Assembly (NCBI RefSeq): GCF_001998885.1
Contig: NZ_CP019609.1
Span: 248,001-312,000 of the forward strand
Source: Vagococcus penaei
GTDB taxonomy: Bacteria; Bacillota; Bacilli; Lactobacillales; Vagococcaceae
Direction of reading: 5' to 3'
Length of the DNA stretch: 64,000 nt
Below, piece after piece: positions 19,971 to 29,220 of the stretch. The notes beneath the pieces are model-generated. The model saw nothing but the letters and a program-made list of their open reading frames with translations, made no database searches and had not been told where the DNA came from. Every line of letters starts with the position of its first letter. The stretch's first letter is position 1. A program made the translations under genes and the position numbers.

Positions 19971-20435
19971 TTAGTGTAATTGTTTTTCAAAAATTAATTT
20001 AATGACAGGAGGAATCGAAGAAACAATAGAAATAACATCTGTTATTGTAACGATTTCATAATGTTCAATTGTTTCACCAGTAGCCTGCATAAACTCTTTT
20101 ACAAAAGTTTCTTTTAAGACATACTGTAAGAAATCTGAGCCCGTATGTCGACGAAAACTATGCCACTCAGAATATACTGTCTCTTTTTCATGACTAAATG
20201 CGCGATCAAGAACTTGCATTGCAATCACTTCATCAAAAAAAATAGTAATTGCTGGTAAATATGGGTCTATTTTTTCTAATGAACTATCCGCAAAACTAAA
20301 ATCACTTTGACTAGACGACTGCATGAATTCTTCTTTAGCTAGTTGTTGGACATCAATTTGAACGCTATTTTTACCATAAGAAATTTTACTAAGCATAATT
20401 TCATTTGATATACCTGTCAATTGCTTATAAATCAT
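19971..20435 (-). CDS. Hypothetical protein, 154 aa
   Basis: Not recognised. The predicted protein is soluble, with mixed charge, an Ser/Gln-rich patch near residues 38-46 (QSSSQSDFSF) and two hydrophobic stretches (PAITIFFDEVIAMQ and ITDVISIVSSIPPVIKLIF) too short or charged to be certain membrane segments. The ATG at 20435 is chosen because GGAGGG lies about 7 nt upstream; an in-frame TTG at 20441 abuts that site. The good ribosome site and codon structure make it a credible gene. It stands alone between terminators. Confidence 0.65.
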   Translation of the reverse strand: MIYKQLTGISNEIMLSKISYGKNSVQIDVQQLAKEEFMQSSSQSDFSFADSSLEKIDPYLPAITIFFDEVIAMQVLDRAFSHEKETVYSEWHSFRRHTGSDFLQYVLKETFVKEFMQATGETIEHYEIVTITDVISIVSSIPPVIKLIFEKQLH

Positions 20436-20441
20436 TGTCAA

Positions 20442-20601
20442 CCCTCCTAACTAATACAAGATACCTTAAAATTAATATAACACATTTGTTCATTTATAAA
20501 AAGACGTTTGTCGATATTTTTATATCATTATTTTATAATAATTGAAATTAAAGAGACGTTATAAAAAAGGAACGTCTATAAAACAGCCCGCTCCTCATTC
20601 C
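20442..20601. other. Intergenic region with a small hairpin
   Basis: An AT-rich gap. It holds an inverted repeat AGACGTT...AACGTCT (about 20553-20578) without a convincing U run on either strand. It could be a weak terminator for the downstream-facing M24 peptidase gene. Nothing else is seen. Confidence 0.4.
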
Positions 20602-21669
20602 TTATAATTCAATTAAATCGTGCGATAAGTAAATCATATTATCAATTCCGTCAGCAGTAATGACAACTTGATCTTCGATTCGCACTCCACCCCAATTGGG
20701 TATATAAATTCCAGGCTCAATTGTCAAGACCTGATTTTCTTTTAGCACAGCTTTAGAATCTGCTCGAATATGTGGTAACTCGTGTAACTCTAAACCAATC
20801 GCATGACCAATATTCCAATAATGGTAGTCAAAATAAGGTGTTCCTTTAATAGGATTAATTGACTGCTGATAAATATCAGTTACAGGGATACCTGCCCTCA
20901 TAGCTTCTTCGGATAAACGAACCATTTCTTTTTCAAGTTCGTAGACTTCACGTTGCTGCTCATTTGCTTGTCCAACGACTACTGTACGTGTCATATCCGA
21001 TAAATATCCATTAAATTGGCAGCCAAAATCCAATAAAACAAAATCACCGTATTGTATGGCACGATTTGATGGAATCCCATGTAATAATGATGTATTCGGA
21101 CCCGAAATCACAATATTTCCATAAGGTTGCGTATCTGCTCCTTCAAAAACCATATATGCTGCTAACTTAGCAGCAATTTCTTTTTCAGTCATACCTACTT
21201 GAATATCTTCTAATATCCGGTTAAATGCTCGACAAGCAATATCACAAGCAGCTCTTAAATTAGCAATTCCATCTGGTCGCTTAATCACTCGAAGACTATC
21301 GACTTTTTGATCTAATGGTACTAGCTCACAGGTTATTTTTTTTATTAGGTCGTTGAACATTGCCACTGTGACTGAAGTATCTTCAAATCCAATCACTTTT
21401 AGTTGTTCTTTCTCGATGATTTCCTTAATACTATCTCCTAACGTACGACCTGGCGTTCGCCAATTAATAATCTCGAAGCCTCTTGTTTCCTGATTGGCCT
21501 GTTCGATATACCTAGCATCAGTAAATAAATAGTGTTTACTTGGTAATATTAGTAAATAAGCATCCTCTCCATGATATCCACTAATGTAACGTACATTTGC
21601 TTTTTTTACGATTAAACAAGCATCTAAATGATTCTCCTTTAAAACTTGATACAACTCCTCAATTGCCAC
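20602..21669 (-). CDS. M24-family Xaa-Pro peptidase (aminopeptidase P / PepQ type)
   Basis: Metallopeptidase predicted to cleave bonds next to proline in short peptides. The C-terminal pita-bread domain has the five metal ligands: two Asp in LLDFGCQFNGYLSDMTRT (about residue 210), His in NIGHAIGLELHE (about 290), Glu in LTIEPGIYIP and Glu in GVRIEDQVVI. The N-terminal creatinase-like domain (first 125 residues) is present; 355 aa total. The start is GTG with AGGGG 8 nt upstream. It follows the proline iminopeptidase gene by 35 bp, forming a likely proline-peptide salvage operon. Confidence 0.9.
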   Translation of the reverse strand: MAIEELYQVLKENHLDACLIVKKANVRYISGYHGEDAYLLILPSKHYLFTDARYIEQANQETRGFEIINWRTPGRTLGDSIKEIIEKEQLKVIGFEDTSVTVAMFNDLIKKITCELVPLDQKVDSLRVIKRPDGIANLRAACDIACRAFNRILEDIQVGMTEKEIAAKLAAYMVFEGADTQPYGNIVISGPNTSLLHGIPSNRAIQYGDFVLLDFGCQFNGYLSDMTRTVVVGQANEQQREVYELEKEMVRLSEEAMRAGIPVTDIYQQSINPIKGTPYFDYHYWNIGHAIGLELHELPHIRADSKAVLKENQVLTIEPGIYIPNWGGVRIEDQVVITADGIDNMIYLSHDLIEL

Positions 21670-21704
21670 TACTTAATCCCCTACTTTCTCGAGTGTCTTA
21701 ATTA

Positions 21705-22586
21705 TTATCTATTATTCTGTAACCACTGACTTAGTAATGTTTGATAGGCCTTATGTTCATCCACAAAAGGCATATGTCGACTTTTTTGAAATAACTCCCA
21801 GCGCGAATTAGGAATACGATCATACATTGTTTTAGCAATAAATGGTGTACATAAATCGTCAGTCCCACTTGTAATTAATGTTGGTACTTTTATTTCAGCT
21901 AATTGATTTGTATAATCAAACTCTTTTAGTGTCCCCGTCGGTTGATATTCGTTAGGCCCCCATGCGGTAACATACGCTTCAATCCCAGCCTGTTTTTTCC
22001 GTCTTAACGGTTCAGGAGATGAAGCAGAAGGCTGATCGGCAGCATGACGTTGCATAAAATGATCATTCGCCAGTAGATAACGAGATTGCGTGTAATCACC
22101 AGTCAACTCAGCTTGTTGAATGGCTTGCTGTTCTTCTAATGGTAAGAGTTTAATTAGTCGTTGTTGCTCAGTAGCCCATAATTTTGAAGATGGTAAAGTA
22201 CTCGATAAAATTAAGCTTTTAATTCCTTCTGGTTGATAGTCACAAATATATTGAATCGCCATCATGCCACCCCATGACTGGCCTAGTAAATGTATTTCGT
22301 CTAACCCTAAATACTTACGTAAAGCGATTAATTCCTCAATCCAGGTCTCTGCTGTCCAAAGATCTGGGTTAGAAGGAATACTTGACAATCCACATCCTAG
22401 TTGGTCATACATAATTAACTGATGACCGGACTCCACCAAGCCATCAAGTACCTCAAAATAATTGTGGGTTGAACCAGGTCCACCATGTAACAAGACAAGT
22501 GGCGCTTTATCTGGTTGTCTTTTCCCTACTATGCGATAATATGTTTGATAGCCTAAATAAGGCATATATCCTTCAGTAATTGTCAT
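21705..22586 (-). CDS. pip: Proline iminopeptidase (alpha/beta hydrolase)
   Basis: Releases N-terminal proline from peptides. The oxyanion HGGPGSTHNY motif is at about residue 34, the nucleophile elbow GQSWGG at about 103 (Ser), the Asp region at SGTDDLCTPF (about 243) and the catalytic His in SRHMPFVDEH near the C-terminus. 293 aa, the usual S33 family length, with no signal peptide, so cytoplasmic. GAGG lies 8 nt before the ATG. It precedes the M24 Xaa-Pro peptidase in the same operon, consistent with joint use of proline peptides. Confidence 0.92.
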   Translation of the reverse strand: MTITEGYMPYLGYQTYYRIVGKRQPDKAPLVLLHGGPGSTHNYFEVLDGLVESGHQLIMYDQLGCGLSSIPSNPDLWTAETWIEELIALRKYLGLDEIHLLGQSWGGMMAIQYICDYQPEGIKSLILSSTLPSSKLWATEQQRLIKLLPLEEQQAIQQAELTGDYTQSRYLLANDHFMQRHAADQPSASSPEPLRRKKQAGIEAYVTAWGPNEYQPTGTLKEFDYTNQLAEIKVPTLITSGTDDLCTPFIAKTMYDRIPNSRWELFQKSRHMPFVDEHKAYQTLLSQWLQNNR

Positions 22587-22770
22587 CTATCATTCCTCAT
22601 TTCTTTCTGGATAATCACATTATTTTATCATATAAACGTCATAATTTACTAATACTACTAGAATAAATACTAACTAATTTTTAGGACAACTTAAATTTTT
22701 TTTATCCTCTTTTCTAAATATGCCTTTTTTTGTTATACTTGCTAACAGTGATTAAAGGAGGCTATTTATC

Positions 22771-23655
22771 GTGGTAAATCGAAGTGATCAATTAAAACAG
22801 GCAGAAAAAGGGGCATACGTCAGTCTAATTGCTTATATAGCAATGGCTTTGCTCAAAATAACGGTCGGAAATTATGCTAATTCAGAGGCCCTTTCTGCAG
22901 ATGGGATTAATAATTTTACAGATACCATCGCTGCAATTACAGTGATTATTGGTTTACGATTATCACGTAAACCTGCAGATAATGACCATCGCTATGGCCA
23001 TTGGAAGGCTGAAAATGTTGCTAGCTTAATTACATCATTTATTATGTTTGTTGCTGGTTTTCAAGTCTTATCGCAAGCTTTGACTAATATTATTCATCGT
23101 CGAATCGAATCTCCAGAACCCATTGCAGCAGCTGTCGGTCTTTTCTCTGCCGTTGTGATGATTGCCGTTTATTTGTACAATATGAAACTAGGTAAACAAT
23201 ATACTAGTAGCTCTTTAGTTGCTATGGCAAAAGACAACTTAAGTGATGCTTTAACGAGTATCGGGACTGCCATTGCTGTATTTGCTTCAACATTTAAACT
23301 ACCAATTCTAGACCAAATTACAGCGATTGTCATTGGATTAGTCATTTTAAAGACTGCTTTCGATATTTTTAAAGAAAGTTCGTTCTATCTATCAGATGGT
23401 TTTGATTTAGACCTACTTAAACTTTATAAAGAAGATATCTTGACCGTCGATGGTATTAAAGAAGTTCCTGTCCTTCGTGCACGTAATCTAGGAGCCAACA
23501 TCTTTTTAGACGTAACGGTTCGAATGAATCCTAACTTGACTGTCAAAGAAAGTCACGATATTGTTGATGATATGGAACAACAATTACAAAAAAAATTCAA
23601 CATTTTTGATATTGATGTTCATGTTGAACCTTATGAAGGAGACGAGATAAAATGA
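22771..23655 (+). CDS. CDF-family cation exporter, manganese type (MntE-like)
   Basis: Cation diffusion facilitator of 294 aa, with six membrane segments and a C-terminal cytoplasmic ferredoxin-like domain (last 80 residues). The transport-site residues read Asn-x3-Asp in helix 2 (SADGINNFTDT) and Asp-x3-Asp in helix 5 (AKDNLSDAL). Zinc CDFs normally carry His/Asp in these places; the Asn-Asp/Asp-Asp set matches manganese exporters such as MntE and MneP. Mn(II) efflux is therefore predicted. The start is GTG with AAAGGAGG 9 nt upstream. It overlaps the following FAD oxidase gene by 4 bp (ATGA). Confidence 0.85.
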   Translation: MVNRSDQLKQAEKGAYVSLIAYIAMALLKITVGNYANSEALSADGINNFTDTIAAITVIIGLRLSRKPADNDHRYGHWKAENVASLITSFIMFVAGFQVLSQALTNIIHRRIESPEPIAAAVGLFSAVVMIAVYLYNMKLGKQYTSSSLVAMAKDNLSDALTSIGTAIAVFASTFKLPILDQITAIVIGLVILKTAFDIFKESSFYLSDGFDLDLLKLYKEDILTVDGIKEVPVLRARNLGANIFLDVTVRMNPNLTVKESHDIVDDMEQQLQKKFNIFDIDVHVEPYEGDEIK

Positions 23656-24758
23656 CTCAAAAAATTGCCGTCATTGGTGGGGGTATTGTAGGATCAACTG
23701 CTGCTTTTTATTTATCCAAAAATCAACAGGATATTTTACTTTACGACGATAGTCTTGGTCAAGCAACGAAAGCGGCCGCTGGAATTATTTCACCTTGGCT
23801 TTCACAAAGGCGAAATAAGGAGTGGTACCACTTAGCAAAATCTGGGGCAGCCTTTTACCAACAACTAATGACTGATTTAAATTTACCTGACCACACGTCA
23901 ATCTACCAACAAACTGGCACGATTTTATATAAAAAAAATCAAACATTGCTTGATAAACTGACCCATCTAGCGCAAACACGCGTTATAGAAGCACCTACAA
24001 TTGGGGAAATCACGCAATTATCTCCGGATACGATTAAAGAATTGATACCCCCGATTGACAGTGAGCAACCAGCTTTATTTATTTCAGGTGGCGCAAAAGT
24101 AGATGGTCAGTTGTTAATTAAGGCCCTACAAGACTCATTACAAACTATTATCCGCGACCGTGTCACTCAAATTGATTATCTGAATACCGGACAATGGCGA
24201 ATCCGAACAGCATATTCTGAGAATCTCGTTGACAAAATTATTCTCTCTGTTGGCGCTTGGCTACCTGAATTACTAACTCCACTAGGTTATGAAGTTGATA
24301 TTCGACCTCAAAAAGGACAATTGATTGAATTACAATTGTCAGATGATACAACTAATTGGCCTGTTGTAATGCCTGTTGGAGAAATTGATTTAATTCCATT
24401 TCAAAATGGCCGCTTAGTTGTCGGGGCTACTCATGAAAATGATCAAGGCTATGATTTAACACCTGACCCAAACCTATTAAAACACTTGCAAAATTCAGGT
24501 GCAAAATGGATGCCACAGACAGCAACGCTACCTATAGAAAAAATTCGAGTAGGTACCCGTGCCTATACATCTGATTTTTTACCATTTTTTGGTGAAGTAA
24601 CAACACTTCCAAATATTTTAGTTGCTTCTGGATTGGGTTCGTCAGGTCTGACAACGGGACCAGTCATTGGTAAATGCCTAGCAGACTGGATACTAGAAAA
24701 CGATACGGCCTTTGAGTCGTACCGTTATCGTCCGAATGACTATATTAAAAAGTCATAA
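23652..24758 (+). CDS. DadA/ThiO-like FAD-dependent amino-acid oxidoreductase
   Basis: A 368-aa DAO-family flavoprotein. The FAD-binding motif IAVIGGGIVGSTAAFYLSK is at the N-terminus, followed by QATKAAAGIISPWLS; the C-terminal FAD contact is in VASGLGSSGLTTGPVIGK. Families with this layout oxidise glycine, sarcosine or D-amino acids; the substrate cannot be told here. It overlaps the Mn-type CDF gene by 4 bp, so the two are co-translated. This coupling of metal export with a flavin oxidase is the main contextual clue. Confidence 0.85.
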   Translation: MTQKIAVIGGGIVGSTAAFYLSKNQQDILLYDDSLGQATKAAAGIISPWLSQRRNKEWYHLAKSGAAFYQQLMTDLNLPDHTSIYQQTGTILYKKNQTLLDKLTHLAQTRVIEAPTIGEITQLSPDTIKELIPPIDSEQPALFISGGAKVDGQLLIKALQDSLQTIIRDRVTQIDYLNTGQWRIRTAYSENLVDKIILSVGAWLPELLTPLGYEVDIRPQKGQLIELQLSDDTTNWPVVMPVGEIDLIPFQNGRLVVGATHENDQGYDLTPDPNLLKHLQNSGAKWMPQTATLPIEKIRVGTRAYTSDFLPFFGEVTTLPNILVASGLGSSGLTTGPVIGKCLADWILENDTAFESYRYRPNDYIKKS

Positions 24759-24818
24759 TCTTTTCATATTTTTTTGTTACACTAGTTTTTAGGGATATTT
24801 AAGAGAGGAACGATGACC

Positions 24819-24986
24819 ATGGGATTGACTTACCGTAAAAAAGATAGCTTAGAAAAATTATTTGAAGAATTTGCTATTGATCCAGATGCTAAAAAGGATA
24901 CTAAAAAAACAGACCTGTCGAAAAATGAATTAGACAAGCAAAAAATCACCGACATCACAACGTTATACTGTAAATGTGGAGTCTAG
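24819..24986 (+). CDS. Small SPJ_0845-like protein, 55 aa
   Basis: A short gene with a good ribosome site (AGGA about 9 nt before the ATG at 24819; an in-frame ATG at 24813 is too close). The product is charged, begins MGLTYRKKDSLEKLFEEFA, and ends with a Cys-x-Cys pair (YCKCGV). The N-terminus resembles the small conserved SPJ_0845-family proteins of streptococci and enterococci; this is from memory, not a search. Function unknown. It is followed by a terminator. Confidence 0.65.
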   Translation: MGLTYRKKDSLEKLFEEFAIDPDAKKDTKKTDLSKNELDKQKITDITTLYCKCGV

Positions 24987-24996
24987 AAAATAGCGT

Positions 24997-25037
24997 AAAA
25001 AAACCAATCTTTCACTAAATGAAAGATTGGTTTTTTT
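24997..25037. terminator. Bidirectional terminator, small protein / ysxC
   Basis: An 11-bp perfect stem (25004-25014 with 25020-25030) and a 5-nt loop, flanked by A6-7 on the left and T7 on the right. It serves converging genes and touches the ysxC stop codon. Confidence 0.9.
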
Positions 25038-25617
25038 ATAGATATTGCTCAATTGCTGCCCAAGCAGCCTCTTTGCCCATACCAGTTTCTGAAGAAAAAA
25101 CGACAAAATCATCGGCTGGATCAAATTCCAATTTTTTCTTGATTGCTGACTCATGTTTATTCCATTTTCCACGTGAAATTTTATCTGCTTTTGTTGCCAC
25201 AACAATTACTGGAATATTGTAATATTTTAGAAACTCATACATTTGAATATCATCTACACTTGGATCATGACGCATATCAATTAGTGAGATTACGGCTTTT
25301 AATTGTTCGCGTTGTGTTAGATAAGTTTCAATCATCTGACCCCATTTCGCACGCTCAGTTTTTGAAACTTTTGCATAGCCATACCCTGGCACGTCCACAA
25401 AATGTAAGGCATTTTCAATTAAATAAAAATTTAGTGTTTGTGTCTTTCCTGGTTTACTGGACGTACGTGCCAGCCCTTTACGGTCAATTAGAGTATTTAT
25501 AAATGATGATTTACCAACGTTAGAACGCCCTGCTAGAGCAATTTCTGGTAACGGTGTTTTAGGATATTGTTCTGGTTGCACCGCGCTAATCACGATTTCT
25601 GCATTATGTACTTTCAT
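25036..25617 (-). CDS. ysxC: Ribosome biogenesis GTPase YsxC/EngB
   Basis: Essential GTPase acting in 50S subunit assembly. G1 ([12 protein letters not shown], about residue 30), G2 region ([13 protein letters not shown]), G3 ([12 protein letters not shown]), G4 ([11 protein letters not shown]) and G5 (FSSETGMGK) are all present. 193 aa from the ATG at 25617, which has AAGAAG 8 nt upstream; an in-frame GTG at 25626 overlaps that site. In many Firmicutes ysxC follows clpX; here pstS-phoP-phoR lie between them. Confidence 0.95.
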   Translation of the reverse strand: MKVHNAEIVISAVQPEQYPKTPLPEIALAGRSNVGKSSFINTLIDRKGLARTSSKPGKTQTLNFYLIENALHFVDVPGYGYAKVSKTERAKWGQMIETYLTQREQLKAVISLIDMRHDPSVDDIQMYEFLKYYNIPVIVVATKADKISRGKWNKHESAIKKKLEFDPADDFVVFSSETGMGKEAAWAAIEQYL

Positions 25618-25660
25618 GTCATTCACTTCTTTCTATTAAAATCTCTTCTATCATAACAAA

Positions 25661-25695
25661 AAAAAGCTAGAATGAACACAGTTCTCGTTCACTCT
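25661..25695 (-). terminator. Terminator of phoR
   Basis: The minus-strand stem AGAGTGAAC/GTTCATTCT (25669-25677 with 25687-25695) is followed by AGC and a long U run. It overlaps the phoR stop. Confidence 0.75.
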
Positions 25696-27443
25696 TTGCT
25701 TTCTATTGGTATTTTAACAATTACCGTTGTTCCTTCACCAAGTTCACTAGTTAATTTAACGGTACCACCTAAAATTGAGACATAGTGCTCAACAATTGAT
25801 AATCCTAGACCAGATCCCCCAGTATTACGTTGCCGTGATTGGCTCACTCGGTAAAAGCGTTCAAAAATACGTGCCATATCTTTTTCAGAAATACCAACAC
25901 CAGTATCTTCAACAGTAAAAATAAATTGTTGCTCTTGCTCAACTAGATAAATAAAAATTTGACCTTGTGGATTAGAATATTCTATTGCATTTTCCAATAA
26001 ATTTTTAACAATTAACTGAAAAGCATTCCCAGGTAATAAATATTTCTGCGTTACAGCACTATCAAATGTAACCTTTATTGCTTTTTCAGCTAATTTATAC
26101 TGATAACGTTCTAATTCTTCTTCAATCACTATTTTAGGACTAGTCGAAACTGAATCTAATAAATAAATATCTTTTTCTGTTTTTAACAGCATCATAATAT
26201 TTTGAATCAAATTTAATAAACGCTGACTTTCCGCTTCAATAATTGTTAGAAAATCAGTGGTTACTTCAGGATCATCTTTTGCACCATTCAATAAGGTTTC
26301 AGCAAACCCCATAATAGATGTCGTTGGCGTTTTTAACTCATGTGAAATATTGCTAATAAAATCTTCGTGCAAGCGTTCAATTTGGCGAATATCAGTAATA
26401 TCATAAATAATTCCGACATATTCAATTTCATCAGTATCAGACTCTAACAATTGAATTCTAACATTTAAATACCGCACCTTAGGCCCAGTTAACTTGATAT
26501 CCCCTTGAGTAGGTTGCTGAGTTTCTTTGGCCTCCTTAATCAAATTAGACAATTGCTGATGCTGAAACCATTGATCAAATGGCATTACACTAAATGATTG
26601 ATTAAATAGTTGCTCAGTCACACGATTCGCTAATACAACATCAAGTGATTGATTTAAAATAAAAATACCAATTGTCACATTTTCAAATAAAAAATGCAGT
26701 TTGGTTTCATTTTGAAGTTGCTTATAATATAACATAGTTGTCTCATCCATTAATTCATAGACTGTTTGATATAATTCTTCCCATTCTTCAGGTGCACTTA
26801 CAACTGCTTGTTTTTGTTGGGGATGCCGAATCGCATTTTTTAAAATAGGTAAAATAAATTGTAACGGTTTTTTCGTTTGCTTGATAATATAAAGATACAT
26901 CACTAAAACTGCCAATCCTATCAATAAAAAGACTCCAAAAAGATTCCATTGAAATTGTTTTAAATGACTAGAGATGCCAGTATATTTTTCAGACAAACGC
27001 ATGATGCCAATCAATTGATTCTCATGATAAATCCCTTTAGCCACGTAAAGATATTTTTCACCAATCGTTTGGCTTTCTCGAATTGCCACCCCAATCTCCT
27101 TTTGATTTTCTAATATTATCTGAATTTCAGGCCGCTTATCTCGTGACCCTTTAGCATTTAATTGTTGGGACGAATCATAAATAATTGTTCCTGTTACATC
27201 TAGAATCGTTAAGCGCTCATTATCAGGAATACTTTGGTTAAATTCTCTTGTAGGAATAATCAATTTCCCTGATTGATTGACAAATGGAACTAACACATCA
27301 ATTTCAGTCTCTAATTTTTCTTGCTGCTGATTAATCACTTCTGCTTTAAAAAAATAGGTGGTATAAATACCACCCACAATAAATAGTGTTGCAACAAATA
27401 AAACAATCAAGCTCGGTTTAAAAATCTTTTGTTTATTTTTCAT
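25689..27443 (-). CDS. phoR: Sensor histidine kinase PhoR
   Basis: Membrane sensor partner of PhoP for phosphate starvation. Two membrane segments (about residues 8-32 and 165-188) flank an extracytoplasmic domain; a PAS region follows (about 250-345). The HisKA box is FISNISHELKTPTTS (about 360), and ATPase boxes are NLLENAIEYSNP, DTGVGISEKD and GGSGLGLSIVEHY. The start at 27443 (MKNKQK) has AGGAG 10 nt upstream and overlaps phoP by 11 bp; a longer frame into phoP lacks support. 584 aa. Confidence 0.92.
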   Translation of the reverse strand: MKNKQKIFKPSLIVLFVATLFIVGGIYTTYFFKAEVINQQQEKLETEIDVLVPFVNQSGKLIIPTREFNQSIPDNERLTILDVTGTIIYDSSQQLNAKGSRDKRPEIQIILENQKEIGVAIRESQTIGEKYLYVAKGIYHENQLIGIMRLSEKYTGISSHLKQFQWNLFGVFLLIGLAVLVMYLYIIKQTKKPLQFILPILKNAIRHPQQKQAVVSAPEEWEELYQTVYELMDETTMLYYKQLQNETKLHFLFENVTIGIFILNQSLDVVLANRVTEQLFNQSFSVMPFDQWFQHQQLSNLIKEAKETQQPTQGDIKLTGPKVRYLNVRIQLLESDTDEIEYVGIIYDITDIRQIERLHEDFISNISHELKTPTTSIMGFAETLLNGAKDDPEVTTDFLTIIEAESQRLLNLIQNIMMLLKTEKDIYLLDSVSTSPKIVIEEELERYQYKLAEKAIKVTFDSAVTQKYLLPGNAFQLIVKNLLENAIEYSNPQGQIFIYLVEQEQQFIFTVEDTGVGISEKDMARIFERFYRVSQSRQRNTGGSGLGLSIVEHYVSILGGTVKLTSELGEGTTVIVKIPIESKE

Positions 27444-28152
27444 GACGCTCTGGCTCCTGAAATTTATAACCAAAGCCGCGGACGGTAATAATATATTTAG
27501 GCTTTTTAGGATCAACTTCAATTTTTTCTCGAAGGTGACTCACATGAATATCAACTGTTCTCGATAAATGATACATATCATCTTTCCAAATCGACTGCAT
27601 CAATTCATCACGACCAATAATCCGATTCACCCGTTGCATAAAATAAATAAGTAACTCAAATTCTTTTTTAGTAAAAATAATTTCCTCATCATTTTTCAAG
27701 ACCCGATAAGCATCAGGGTAAGCAACTAGTTCACCTATTTCAATTGGTTTATAATCATTATCTGTCTGTTCAGTGGATTTTGGCAAATGCTCAAATCGGC
27801 GCTCGACCGCTCGAATTCTTGCAACCAATTCCCGTGGACTAAAGGGCTTCGTTAAATAGTCATCAGCGCCCATCTCTAACCCAATAATTTTATCAACTGT
27901 GTCATCTTTAGCAGTTAACATGATAATCGGCGTGTTTATTTTTTCTTTACGCAAGCGCTTAATGACATCAAAACCATTTAACTTAGGCAACATTAAATCT
28001 AGAATAATAAAATCATAGACCTGACTCAATGCTGCATTAACAGCTTCTTCACCATCGTAAGCAATATCTACGACAAAGTTTTCTTTTTCAAGATTATATT
28101 TTAACAGTGTTGTGATACTTGGTTCATCATCAACTACTAACATTCGTTTCAT
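27433..28152 (-). CDS. phoP: Response regulator PhoP (OmpR family)
   Basis: A 239-aa DNA-binding regulator. The receiver domain has the acidic pocket LVVDDEPS, the phosphoacceptor Asp in FIILDLMLPKLNG (about residue 53) and the conserved Lys in YLTKPFSPRELVARI. The winged-helix domain ends with VDIHVSHLREKIE and TVRGFGYKF. The ATG at 28152 matches family starts; AAAGGA lies upstream at a long 13-nt spacing. The PhoP name rests on its pairing with phoR and the adjacent pstS. It is preceded by pstS in the same direction. Confidence 0.88.
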   Translation of the reverse strand: MKRMLVVDDEPSITTLLKYNLEKENFVVDIAYDGEEAVNAALSQVYDFIILDLMLPKLNGFDVIKRLRKEKINTPIIMLTAKDDTVDKIIGLEMGADDYLTKPFSPRELVARIRAVERRFEHLPKSTEQTDNDYKPIEIGELVAYPDAYRVLKNDEEIIFTKKEFELLIYFMQRVNRIIGRDELMQSIWKDDMYHLSRTVDIHVSHLREKIEVDPKKPKYIITVRGFGYKFQEPERHEK

Positions 28153-28240
28153 AATGGAGAAAGCATCCTTTCTAACAATTGTTTGCTTCAATTATAGCAT
28201 AAGTTCAAACAATTCCTCGAAATTTAATTCAGTCGAGTCA

Positions 28241-29128
28241 CTACTTAATTGTCCCATCGACAGACCGTTCAACTGACATACCATTAATTGGAATATAACC
28301 TAATTCTTTGACAACATTTTTTTGAACGTCATCACTTTTCACATAGTCAACAAAGTCAAGCACACCTTTTTTTGCATCTTTTTGGGTATACATGTGCTCA
28401 TAAGCCCAAATCTTCCAAGAATTATCTTGAACATTTTCATCTTTTGGTTCGACATTATCAATAGCTAAACCTTGGATTGACTCGTCAATATATGAAAAAG
28501 CTAAATAACTAATTGCTCCAGGTGTCTCGGCAACAATTTTTCTAACTGTTCCTGAAGAATCTTGTTCTTGTCCCTTAGCAGGTTCTGCGCCCTCTAAAGC
28601 CCACTGCTCAAAAGTTGCACGCGTTCCACTTCCAGCAGCACGATTGATTAATTCAATTTTTTGATCTTTACCACCAACATCTTTCCAATTAGTAATCTTG
28701 CCTGTAAAGATGTCTTTCAATTGGTCAGCAGAAACAGTCTTCACACCAGTTTCTTTATTAACAACTGGAGCGACACCGACCACTGCCACTCGATGGTCTT
28801 CAATTTTTGATGAGTCAATCCCATCTTTTTCTTCAGCAAATACATCGGAATTCCCAATATCAACTGCTCCACTTGAAACCTGTGTTAATCCTGTCCCACT
28901 TCCTCCACCTTGTACAGTAATTGATGCATTAGGATTATCCGTCATATAAATTTCAGCAACCTTCTCAACTAATGGTTGTAACGCAGTTGAGCCAACCGCT
29001 GTGATTTCTACTTTCTCATTTGCTGTATCTTTCCCACTAGCACTGCTTTTCGTTGTATCGTTATTGCCACAAGCGGCTAAACCTACTAATAAACCAACTG
29101 TTGATAAAGATAATAAGATTTTTTTCAT
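28241..29128 (-). CDS. pstS: Phosphate-binding lipoprotein PstS
   Basis: Extracellular phosphate receptor of the Pst ABC importer. The signal peptide ends with lipobox LAAC (Cys20). Phosphate-loop segments VGSTALQPLVE, GGGSGTGLTQVSSGAVDIGNSDVF and NRAAGSGTRATFEQW are visible. 295 aa. The pstC, pstA, pstB and phoU genes are not next to it; phoP-phoR follow instead, 88 bp downstream. A Pho-box-like repeat lies upstream. It may be an extra or relocated receptor gene. Confidence 0.93.
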   Translation of the reverse strand: MKKILLSLSTVGLLVGLAACGNNDTTKSSASGKDTANEKVEITAVGSTALQPLVEKVAEIYMTDNPNASITVQGGGSGTGLTQVSSGAVDIGNSDVFAEEKDGIDSSKIEDHRVAVVGVAPVVNKETGVKTVSADQLKDIFTGKITNWKDVGGKDQKIELINRAAGSGTRATFEQWALEGAEPAKGQEQDSSGTVRKIVAETPGAISYLAFSYIDESIQGLAIDNVEPKDENVQDNSWKIWAYEHMYTQKDAKKGVLDFVDYVKSDDVQKNVVKELGYIPINGMSVERSVDGTIK

Positions 29129-29167
29129 GTTTGTAATAGCTCCTTTGTTTTTTTATTACAAACGAAG

Positions 29168-29220
29168 TGTAACAAGTCTTTGTAAATTTCAAACCAATGA
29201 TTGTGTAAAGTTACTGTAAA
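29168..29220 (-). promoter_or_regulatory. Pho-box-like direct repeats upstream of pstS
   Basis: On the minus strand TTTACA-N5-TTTACA (plus-strand TGTAAA at 29204-29209 and 29215-29220) has the 11-bp period of PhoP sites. Further imperfect copies lie at 29168-29173 and 29181-29186. The repeats sit 40-92 bp before the pstS start, where an activator would bind. Confidence 0.6.

Noticed and set aside
25036-25205. Overlapping frames opposite and within ysxC.
   Set aside because: ysxC has all GTPase motifs; the other frames have no support.
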